Positions 57,932 through 64,000 of a DNA stretch of 64,000 nt are shown one piece after another. How positions within the stretch are numbered: the stretch's first letter is position 1; the number at the start of each line of letters is the position of its first letter. The notes under the pieces were generated by a model, which worked only from the letters and a program-made list of their open reading frames with translations, was not told the origin of the DNA and made no database searches. A program made the position numbers and the translations under genes. This DNA is from JAFLBI01 sp964616465 (lineage in GTDB: Bacteria > Bacteroidota > Bacteroidia > Chitinophagales > Chitinophagaceae), in assembly GCA_964616465.1 (NCBI GenBank), contig CAZTTO010000006.1, positions 119,458 to 183,457 on the forward strand, read 5' to 3'.

Positions 57932-59905
57932 ATGCTGAATGCCAAAATTCCTGCGGGACCATTAGAGCAAAAGTGGACAAAATACAAGGGAACTGTGAAG
58001 TTGGTGAACCCTGCCAATAAGCGTAAGTTGGAGGTAATTGTAGTAGGTACTGGCTTAGCTGGTGCTTCTGCTGCTGCAACTTTGGGTGAGTTGGGTTATA
58101 AAGTGAAGGCTTTTTGCTTTCAGGATTCTCCTCGTCGTGCGCACTCTATTGCTGCACAGGGAGGTATTAATGCTGCAAAGAATTATCAAAATGATGGCGA
58201 TAGTGTTTATCGCTTGTTTTACGATACCATTAAAGGGGGTGACTACCGTGCTCGTGAAGCGAATGTGCATCGTTTGGCTGAAGTGAGTACGAATATCATT
58301 GATCAATGCGTTGCTCAAGGGGTTCCTTTTGCACGTGAATATGGTGGCTTATTGAGCAATCGTAGCTTTGGTGGAACACAGGTGCAGCGTACGTTTTACG
58401 CAGCTGGACAAACAGGACAGCAATTGTTGATTGGGGCTTATCAGGCACTTGAGCGCCAGGTTGCATTGGGTAACGTGAAAATGTACAGTCGCCATGAAAT
58501 GTTGGAAGTGGTGATGATTGATGGCAAGGCTCGTGGTATCATAGCCCGCGACCTGGTGAAAGGAACTTTGGAACGTCATTTTGGACATGCGGTATTACTT
58601 TGTACCGGTGGATATGGAAACGTATTTTATTTGAGTACAAATGCAATGGGTAGTAACGTAACAGCTGCTTGGAAAGCGCATAAGCGTGGTGCAGCGTTTG
58701 CCAACCCATGTTTTACACAAATTCACCCAACTTGTATTCCGGTGAGTGGCGACCATCAATCAAAGTTGACTTTAATGAGTGAGTCGTTGAGAAATGATGG
58801 TAGAATTTGGGTGCCTAAAAAGCAAGGCGATAATAGAAAAGCAACTGATATTCCAGAAGAAGAAAGAGATTATTATTTGGAAAGAAGATACCCTGCGTTT
58901 GGTAACTTGGTTCCGCGCGATGTAGCAAGTAGAGCAGCTAAAGAAAGATGCGATGCTGGTTATGGTGTGGGTTCTTCTAAGCAGGCAGTTTACTTGGATT
59001 ATGCAGATGCAATTCAGCGTTATGGAAAGGCAGAAGCGAGCAAGCGTAATTTGGGTAATATCAGCGCAGACGAGATTACCAAGTTAGGTAAGGATGTAGT
59101 GAAAGAGAAGTATGGTAACCTCTTTGATATGTATGAAAAAATTACAGGTGAGAATCCATACGAAACTCCAATGAGAATTTATCCAGCGGTGCATTATACC
59201 ATGGGTGGATTGTGGGTAGATTATGAATTGATGACTACCTTACCTGGATTGTATGCTTTAGGTGAAGCAAACTTTAGCGATCATGGTGCAAACCGTTTAG
59301 GTGCATCTGCGCTCATGCAAGGCTTGGCTGACGGCTATTTTGTAATCCCATATACCTTGGGTAACTATTTGGCCGACGAAATTTATAATAAAGCTGTAGA
59401 AACCTCCCACCCTGCTTTTGCTGAAGCAGAAAAGGAAGTGGCAGATAGAATTAATAAGTTGATGTCGATTCAAGGAAAGCAAACAGTTGAAAGCTTCCAC
59501 AAGCGTTTGGGTAAGATTATGTGGGACAAGTGCGGAATGGCCAGAAACAAAGAAGGTTTGGAGTGGGCTATTCAAGCAATACGCGATTTGAAGAAAGAGT
59601 TCTGGAGTGATGTGCGTATCCCAGGAAAAGTGAATGAAATGAACCCTGAATTGGATAAAGCTAATCGTGTTGCTGATTTCATTGAACTAGGTGAATTAAT
59701 GTGTATTGATGCATTAACTCGTGAAGAAAGTTGTGGTGGTCACTTCCGCGAAGAGCACCAAACTGAAGAAGGTGAAGCACTTCGTCACGATGAAAGCTTC
59801 ATGTATGTTGCAGCTTGGTTCCATGAAGGCGAACACAACTGGAGACTAGAACAAGAGCCGCTGATGTACGACGTTGTTAAACCAAGTCAGCGTAGTTATA
59901 AATAA
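57932..59905 (+). CDS. sdhA: Succinate dehydrogenase/fumarate reductase flavoprotein subunit
   Basis: 657-residue FAD-containing subunit that oxidises succinate (or reduces fumarate). The nucleotide-binding fold VVGTGLAGASAAATLGELG follows the N-terminus; SPRRAHSIAAQGGINAA contains the FAD-attachment-type histidine; further landmarks are FGGTQVQRTFYAAGQTGQQ, QIHPTCIPVSGDHQSKL, MRIYPAVHYTMGG and GEANFSDHGANRLGASAL, the last being the FAD/succinate signature. The C-terminal domain (about 480-657) with ESCGGHFREEHQTEEG completes it. Direction of catalysis in vivo cannot be told from sequence. Confidence 0.97.
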   Translation: MLNAKIPAGPLEQKWTKYKGTVKLVNPANKRKLEVIVVGTGLAGASAAATLGELGYKVKAFCFQDSPRRAHSIAAQGGINAAKNYQNDGDSVYRLFYDTIKGGDYRAREANVHRLAEVSTNIIDQCVAQGVPFAREYGGLLSNRSFGGTQVQRTFYAAGQTGQQLLIGAYQALERQVALGNVKMYSRHEMLEVVMIDGKARGIIARDLVKGTLERHFGHAVLLCTGGYGNVFYLSTNAMGSNVTAAWKAHKRGAAFANPCFTQIHPTCIPVSGDHQSKLTLMSESLRNDGRIWVPKKQGDNRKATDIPEEERDYYLERRYPAFGNLVPRDVASRAAKERCDAGYGVGSSKQAVYLDYADAIQRYGKAEASKRNLGNISADEITKLGKDVVKEKYGNLFDMYEKITGENPYETPMRIYPAVHYTMGGLWVDYELMTTLPGLYALGEANFSDHGANRLGASALMQGLADGYFVIPYTLGNYLADEIYNKAVETSHPAFAEAEKEVADRINKLMSIQGKQTVESFHKRLGKIMWDKCGMARNKEGLEWAIQAIRDLKKEFWSDVRIPGKVNEMNPELDKANRVADFIELGELMCIDALTREESCGGHFREEHQTEEGEALRHDESFMYVAAWFHEGEHNWRLEQEPLMYDVVKPSQRSYK

Positions 59906-59930
59906 TTTTTCATCATCTCAATCAACTGAA

Positions 59931-60695
59931 ATGGAACATAAGAATATCAACCTCAAGTTGAAAGTTTGGAGACAGAATGGCGCAAACGATAAAGGACAGT
60001 TTGTTACATACGATGTAAATGATATTTCTACAGAAATGTCGTTTTTGGAAATGTTTGATGTGTTGAACGAGCAATTGATCAGAGATGGTGGAGATCCCAT
60101 CACGTTTGACCATGATTGTCGCGAAGGTATTTGCGGTGCTTGTAGTATGTACATCAATGGTAAGCCACATGGTCCTTGGCAAGGAAATACAACTTGTCAG
60201 CTGCACATGCGTGCTTTCAATGATGGCGATACCATTGTTGTAGAACCTTGGAGAGCAAAGGCCTTCCCTGTGATTAAGGATTTGATGGTTGATAGAACTG
60301 CATTCGATAGAATTATCCAAGCCGGTGGTTATGTGAGTGTAAATACAGGTAATGCGGTAGATGGTAACGCTATTCCAATTAATAAGGATGATGCAGATAA
60401 TTCATTTGCAGCTGCTATGTGTATTGGATGTGGCGCTTGTGTAGCAGCTTGTAAGAATAGCTCAGCTATGTTGTTTGTATCTGCAAAAGTTTCTCATTTG
60501 GCTTTACTCCCACAAGGTCACCCAGAGCGTAAATCACGTGTGATTAACATGGTTGCTCAAATGGATAAAGAAGGATTTGGTGCTTGTACCAATACAGGCG
60601 CTTGTGAAGCAACTTGTCCAAAAGAAATTTCAATTACTAATATTGCCCGCTTAAATGCGGAATACGCTTCTGCTGCTTTAACTGCAGAAAGCTAA
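59931..60695 (+). CDS. sdhB: Succinate dehydrogenase/fumarate reductase iron-sulfur subunit
   Basis: 254 residues from MEHKNINLKLKVW (ATG 59931), 25 bp after sdhA; the in-frame start at 59874 would overlap sdhA and adds unrelated residues. Carries the [2Fe-2S] cysteines in CREGICGACSMYINGK and TTCQLHM, and the [4Fe-4S]/[3Fe-4S] cysteines in CIGCGACVAACKNS and CTNTGACEATCPKEIS. Transfers electrons from FAD to the haem anchor. A terminator follows at 60721. Confidence 0.97.
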   Translation: MEHKNINLKLKVWRQNGANDKGQFVTYDVNDISTEMSFLEMFDVLNEQLIRDGGDPITFDHDCREGICGACSMYINGKPHGPWQGNTTCQLHMRAFNDGDTIVVEPWRAKAFPVIKDLMVDRTAFDRIIQAGGYVSVNTGNAVDGNAIPINKDDADNSFAAAMCIGCGACVAACKNSSAMLFVSAKVSHLALLPQGHPERKSRVINMVAQMDKEGFGACTNTGACEATCPKEISITNIARLNAEYASAALTAES

Positions 60696-60711
60696 TGGTT
60701 TAGAAAGATTG

Positions 60712-60719
60712 TACTTTTG
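60712..60719 (+). promoter_or_regulatory. -7 element overlapping the sdh terminator region
   Basis: TACTTTTG directly upstream of the hairpin at 60721. Transcription from here would begin inside the 5' arm of the terminator and then read the VOC gene at 60752. The -33 region lacks a clear TTTG. Confidence 0.5.
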
Positions 60720-60720
60720 A

Positions 60721-60751
60721 ACTCCCGGCCATTAAATCCGGGAGTTTTTTT
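60721..60751 (+). terminator. Rho-independent terminator after sdhB, abutting the next gene
   Basis: Stem ACTCCCGG (60721-60728) / CCGGGAGT (60738-60745) with a 9-nt loop, T-run to 60751; the ATG of the next gene begins at 60752 without any spacer. Confidence 0.92.
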
Positions 60752-61240
60752 ATGTCGACATATACCGCCCCAGATCAATTTACAGTTGGTCATATACATT
60801 TAAAAGTGAAAGAATTGCCTCGAGCTCTTTCTTTTTATGTGGACTTACTTGGATTGCAAGTAATGCAGCAAATAGATAATCAAGTTGCGTTTTTATCGGC
60901 CGGAGGTTACCATCATCATGTGGCCTTGAATACATGGGGACATAGCCTGCAAGGTCCGCCAGCACCTCGCACAACAGGTTTGTACCATGTAGCATTTAAA
61001 TACCCCAGCAGAATAGAATTCGCTAAAATAGTGAAGCGATTGGTAGAAGCCGGTTATCCACTTACAGGTTCAGCAGATCATGGTGTTTCAGAAGCTATTT
61101 ATTTAAACGATCCCGATTTGAATGGAGTTGAATTGTATTGGGACAAGCCTCAGAGCGAATGGCCAATTGATGCAAATGGAAAATTGCAGATGTATACTGA
61201 ATATTTAGATGTAGATGCATTGGTTGCAAGTGTTGCATAA
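60752..61240 (+). CDS. VOC superfamily protein (glyoxalase/catechol dioxygenase-like)
   Basis: 162 residues with two vicinal-oxygen-chelate repeats: HIHLKVKELPRALSFYVDLLG (about 10-28, first metal histidine), GGYHHHVALNTW (about 51-62) and TGLYHVAFKYP with NGVELYWDKP near the C-terminus (metal glutamate). Typical substrates are aromatic diols or glyoxal adducts; the exact one is unclear. The start ATG is directly after the terminator T-run. Confidence 0.85.
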   Translation: MSTYTAPDQFTVGHIHLKVKELPRALSFYVDLLGLQVMQQIDNQVAFLSAGGYHHHVALNTWGHSLQGPPAPRTTGLYHVAFKYPSRIEFAKIVKRLVEAGYPLTGSADHGVSEAIYLNDPDLNGVELYWDKPQSEWPIDANGKLQMYTEYLDVDALVASVA

Positions 61241-61249
61241 AGTAGAAGC

Positions 61250-61975
61250 ATGGGACAATCCTACTTTCAATTCAAACAATTCAAAATAGAACAAGACCAG
61301 TGTGCTATGAAAGTGAGCACCGACGCTTGCTTATTTGGCGCATGGATAGCACAATTAACGTCAATTTGTACAGGTGACATTTTAGAGATTGGAACAGGTA
61401 CTGGTTTATTACCCCTAATGATTCAACAAGCACATTTATCACTTTGTATTGATGCTATTGAGATTGATGAAAAAGCTGCTGCACAAGCAAAAGATAATAT
61501 CAACACTTGCACATGGTCTGTGAATATTGAAGTGATACAAATCGATTTTAATTTTTTTGAATGTCATGGAGCGAAGCAGTACGATTTAGTAATAAGTAAT
61601 CCGCCTTTCTTTGCCAACTCACTCAAGGGTGAGGATGAAAAGAAAAATGCTGCCTTGCATCAAACTACCTTGACATGGGAAACCATTTTACAAAAAGCGT
61701 TTACTTGTTCAAAAGAGGATGCCAGCTTAGCACTCCTCCTACCCTTTGTAAATAGAGCTCAACTAGAAAAACAGTTAGTAAAAAATGGATGGTATTTGCA
61801 CCAATTGGTAGCAGTATGGATGCGACCCAACAAGCCACAATCGAGGTGGATGCTACTAGCCAAGAAAAAGCCAACAACTTTAATTCAAGAAGAAAGCATG
61901 CATGTTCAAGATAACAACGGAGAATACAGTGAGCGATTCAAATTCTTACTACAACCCTATTATTTAGCATTCTAA
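61250..61975 (+). CDS. trmN6: tRNA1(Val) adenine-37 N6-methyltransferase-like protein
   Basis: 241-residue SAM-dependent methyltransferase. SAM motif ILEIGTGTGLLPLMIQQA (44-61) and the N6-adenine/amino-methylating motif SNPPFF at N117-F121 (YDLVISNPPFF). Closest match by pattern is YfiC/TrmN6, which methylates A37 of tRNA1-Val. Other NPPF methyltransferases are possible. It follows the VOC gene by 9 bp and runs towards the saccharopine dehydrogenase-like gene (convergent, 4 bp). Confidence 0.85.
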   Translation: MGQSYFQFKQFKIEQDQCAMKVSTDACLFGAWIAQLTSICTGDILEIGTGTGLLPLMIQQAHLSLCIDAIEIDEKAAAQAKDNINTCTWSVNIEVIQIDFNFFECHGAKQYDLVISNPPFFANSLKGEDEKKNAALHQTTLTWETILQKAFTCSKEDASLALLLPFVNRAQLEKQLVKNGWYLHQLVAVWMRPNKPQSRWMLLAKKKPTTLIQEESMHVQDNNGEYSERFKFLLQPYYLAF

Positions 61976-61979
61976 GCAA

Positions 61980-63173
61980 TTAGCTTCCTGCAACATACTT
62001 TTTCAAGTAAGCATAAGTATTGGTCAAAGCGCCGTTACGAGTCATGGTAGCACGATCAACAATGGGGTCGTTTCCTTCCAATAACGGATCCAACACAAAC
62101 TTAATAAGCTGTTCACCAAAATAATGCGATGCGTCTCTTGACAATTCATTCGGAAGGTTTCCAACAGCCATTACATCAATGCCTTCTGGAGAAAAAGGTT
62201 CTATTTTTTTAAGCGAAGATTTATCTACCCCATATACAGGGTTTTCGATAGTCTGATCACCCAAATTAATTGGCACAGAACCATGTTCATCGTCAGTAAT
62301 ATCAGCGATGGTTTCAATAGAAAATCCTTCATTTACATCTGATTTCTCAAACAGTCTCGGTATTTGTTCTTCCCAATACACCCCATTCATCAAAATATCT
62401 GTACAACGCGTATAAGGTAAAAACCGGCTGCGGTATTCTTGTGGATGTTGATGAAAATGTTCACGCTGATAGGTTTTCAAATCCTTATGGATATAAAGAT
62501 CTGCTCCCTTCAGTTGCACATAAACCGGATAAGAAAAATTACGTTCCAAGTATTCATCGGGTTCAACTTCATGAATACCCAAAAGGTTCATTACTTCCAA
62601 AATACCGTGCGCCACACGACCGCTTCCAGTGACTGCAATTTTGATTGCAGGAAGTTTAAGCCCAAAGTAATGGTTGATAAGCGTTCTATAATCCTTACAA
62701 TGATAAACACGCGGCAATTCGTAGATGTTCTTACGTTTACCATAAGACCATATTCCATTATGCGCCCCTACAACGCCAGCAAAAAATCCGAATCCAATAA
62801 TACGCTGACCGTCTTCGTGCTCCAGACATTCGTAATCAATAAGTGTGATATGCTTATCGATAATAGCTTGTAATAGTTTTCTATTATGCGGCTGTTCCTT
62901 TTTTGTATGAGAGAAAAACAAATAAGTTTTATTGGGAATAAGCATATTAATGGGCACTTCCTTAATACCCAGTAAAATATCACAGTCGGACAAATCCTCT
63001 TTTACTTCAACACCAACTGCAGCGTATTCAGCATCGCGATAGCATCTACTAGAAGAGGATTGCACAGCAATTTCAATTTGTTTATTAGTTTTCAGCCACT
63101 TACATTGAGCTGGGGTAAGAGCAACGCGGTTATCTGCGGGAATTTTTCCTTCTCTGATAAGTCCAAGTTTCAT
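61980..63173 (-). CDS. Saccharopine dehydrogenase/AlaDH-type NAD-dependent oxidoreductase
   Basis: 397 residues. The N-terminal half resembles the alanine dehydrogenase/LYS1-type domain (KLGLIREGKIPADNRVALT, KTYLFFSHTKKEQPHN, LIDYECLEHEDGQRII); a Rossmann-like fold follows (KIAVTGSGRVAHGILEVM, about 190-207). The pattern fits lysine-forming saccharopine dehydrogenase (LYS1 type), which releases lysine and 2-oxoglutarate, or lysine-ketoglutarate reductase. I am unsure which substrate pair it uses, and no lysine pathway partner lies beside it. Confidence 0.72.
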   Translation of the reverse strand: MKLGLIREGKIPADNRVALTPAQCKWLKTNKQIEIAVQSSSSRCYRDAEYAAVGVEVKEDLSDCDILLGIKEVPINMLIPNKTYLFFSHTKKEQPHNRKLLQAIIDKHITLIDYECLEHEDGQRIIGFGFFAGVVGAHNGIWSYGKRKNIYELPRVYHCKDYRTLINHYFGLKLPAIKIAVTGSGRVAHGILEVMNLLGIHEVEPDEYLERNFSYPVYVQLKGADLYIHKDLKTYQREHFHQHPQEYRSRFLPYTRCTDILMNGVYWEEQIPRLFEKSDVNEGFSIETIADITDDEHGSVPINLGDQTIENPVYGVDKSSLKKIEPFSPEGIDVMAVGNLPNELSRDASHYFGEQLIKFVLDPLLEGNDPIVDRATMTRNGALTNTYAYLKKYVAGS

Positions 63174-63232
63174 CCAAACAGTAATTTTGCCGAAAGGTAC
63201 ATCATCCCAATTTCTTTATTTGCGAAAACACC

Positions 63233-63754
63233 ATGAACGACCAAACCAATTATTTTGAATTGTTTGAAATGCCGATCAGTTTAAAAGTTGACAAGCAGGC
63301 ATTGACTAAGAAATACTTCAGTTTACAGAAAAAGTACCACCCCGATTTTCATCCAACTGCTAGCGAGGCGGAGCGTGAGAAGATTTTAGAAATGTCGTCT
63401 TTGGTGAACAAGGCTCATAAGGTATTAGGCGATCCGCAAGCATTATTGGCCTATGTTTTAGGGTTACAAGGATTGTTAGCACCTGAAGAGAAATATGCCC
63501 TTCCTCCCGCATTTTTGATGGAGATGATGGAATACAACGAGCAATTATCAGATGCCAAGATGGACGGTGATAATGATGCAGTAAGAAGGATACAAACAGA
63601 AATTAAAGCGTATGAAATCAAGCTTGAGCAAGCCATTGAGCCTATTCTGGAGGCTCTTGAGGGCGATTATGATTCCAAAGAAAAGTTGTTGCAAATGAAG
63701 GAGTACTATTTCAAGAAAAAATACCTTGAAAGGATTTTGGAGGGTATGGAATAG
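63233..63754 (+). CDS. hscB: Fe-S protein co-chaperone HscB
   Basis: 173 residues: N-terminal J-domain (about 5-75) with the HPD at 36-38 (KYHPDFHPTASEAERE), then a helical C-terminal domain (about 95-170; PPAFLMEMMEYNEQLSDAK) that binds IscU-like scaffolds. It delivers the scaffold to HscA in Fe-S cluster assembly. No isc genes are adjacent. Divergent from the saccharopine dehydrogenase-like gene (59 bp) and followed by tRNA-Leu. Confidence 0.92.
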   Translation: MNDQTNYFELFEMPISLKVDKQALTKKYFSLQKKYHPDFHPTASEAEREKILEMSSLVNKAHKVLGDPQALLAYVLGLQGLLAPEEKYALPPAFLMEMMEYNEQLSDAKMDGDNDAVRRIQTEIKAYEIKLEQAIEPILEALEGDYDSKEKLLQMKEYYFKKKYLERILEGME

Positions 63755-63776
63755 TGCAGTAATATTGCACCCCTAA

Positions 63777-63860
63777 GCCCAGATGGCGGAACTGGTAGAC
63801 GCGTCAGACTCAAAATCTGGTACTCGCAAGGGTGTGCAGGTTCGATTCCTGTTCTGGGCA
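63777..63860 (+). tRNA. tRNA-Leu (anticodon CAA)
   Basis: 84 nt: acceptor stem GCCCAGA/TCTGGGC (63777-63783, 63853-63859), discriminator A at 63860, anticodon stem TCAGA/TCTGG with loop CTCAAAA giving anticodon CAA, a variable arm typical of class II tRNA and the T-arm with GGTTCGATTCC. The 3' CCA is not encoded. Reads UUG codons. Confidence 0.96.
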
Positions 63861-63861
63861 C

Positions 63862-63896
63862 AAACGCCTTTCCAACGAAGTTGGAAGGGCGTTTTT
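63862..63896 (+). terminator. Rho-independent terminator after tRNA-Leu
   Basis: 15-bp stem AAACGCCTTTCCAAC (63862-63876) / GTTGGAAGGGCGTTT (63880-63894) with one G.T pair and a T-run. Confidence 0.93.
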
Positions 63897-63937
63897 CTTT
63901 GTGAGCGAAGAAAGCTTGCTTTCGGTAGCGAGCGGAG

Positions 63938-63976
63938 AAAAACGCCCACCCATGACGAAGGAATGGGAAGGCGTTT
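63938..63976 (-). terminator. Probable minus-strand terminator for a gene beyond the right edge
   Basis: Minus-strand AAACGCC ... GGCGTTTTTC (63976-63938) with an interrupted stem also containing CCCAT/ATGGG. Outer arms and T-run resemble the tRNA-Leu terminator in inverted orientation. Confidence 0.6.
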
Positions 63977-64000
63977 GGGTAAGCCCCTCGTAGAAGTATC

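Larger units (their letters stand above)
63862..63976. repeat. Large imperfect inverted repeat of about 115 bp next to tRNA-Leu
   Basis: Two related hairpins facing each other across a central GAAAGC-TT-GCTTTC (63910-63923); outer sequences AAACGCCTT and GGGCGTTTTTC appear in both halves. Confidence 0.6.

Noticed and set aside
59874..59930. Earlier start for sdhB
   Set aside because: The segment overlaps the end of sdhA and adds residues unlike SdhB; ATG 59931 gives the family N-terminus.

Overview
This window is ordinary chromosomal DNA from a member of the Bacteroidota, most likely the Chitinophagales/Chitinophagaceae (Sediminibacterium-like, judged by feel only, since no search was run). 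The grounds are a SusC/SusD pair, DUF-rich lipoproteins, a type IX secretion C-terminal domain, a Bacteroidota-type SdhC, small ECF sigma factors, AT-rich DNA, and promoters of the TTTG-N20-TAnnTTTG type in front of several genes. No phage, integrase island, insertion sequence, CRISPR array or rRNA operon was seen. The only RNA gene found is a tRNA-Leu(CAA) at the right end.

Layout. 1-4.1 kb: a partial DUF6580 membrane protein, manA, yraN, a YkgJ-type Cys-cluster protein, a XerC/D recombinase and a secreted histidine phosphatase. 4.1-7.8 kb: a VWA-domain protein divergent from an ECF sigma factor, whose gene overlaps an anti-sigma-like membrane protein ending in a TonB-type C-terminal domain. 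A smaller paralogous sigma/anti-sigma module lies at 16.2-17.1 kb. 7.8-16.2 kb: DUF2911 protein, dnaK, a GH13 lipoprotein, then a co-directional run of tryptophan 2,3-dioxygenase, DUF4878-like lipoprotein, fluoride channel, pyrophosphatase and half-size TauE, followed by a 52-aa membrane peptide and an NlpC/P60 peptidase. 17.1-28.9 kb: DUF3810 protease-like protein, the DUF177-rpmF-plsX cluster, a 59-aa secreted peptide with a dyad-rich promoter, cystathionine beta-synthase, a cytosolic metal-receptor-like protein, small membrane proteins, a kinase-like orphan, a secreted transglutaminase-like protein, class I aldolase, accD and smpB. 28.9-36 kb: a membrane protein, two probable outer-membrane barrels, smc, a membrane-tailed J-protein and a gene-free 0.8 kb region with paired palindromic repeats.

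36-46 kb: an MG2/plug-domain surface protein, then a SusC-SusD-DUF4397-fasciclin operon on the minus strand and a DeoR-type regulator. 46-54.8 kb: dnaG, a YdeI-like protein, M48 lipoprotein protease, plsY, an ABC-F ATPase with a degenerate second site, a T9SS-type peptidoglycan amidase and tsaD. 55-64 kb: a second palindromic repeat family, a MacB/FtsX permease, sdhC-sdhA-sdhB, a VOC protein, trmN6-like methyltransferase, a saccharopine-dehydrogenase-like enzyme, hscB and tRNA-Leu.

Most genes are housekeeping: phospholipid synthesis (plsX, plsY, accD), replication and segregation (dnaG, smc, xer), chaperones (dnaK, hscB, J-protein), translation quality control (smpB, tsaD, L32) and respiration (sdhCAB). 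The less explained material is the paired sigma/anti-sigma modules, the kinase-like orphan at 23.5 kb, the small-peptide gene with two stacked dyads, the promoter that sits inside a terminator after sdhB, and the two intergenic repeat families. I did not find a clearly new multi-gene system.
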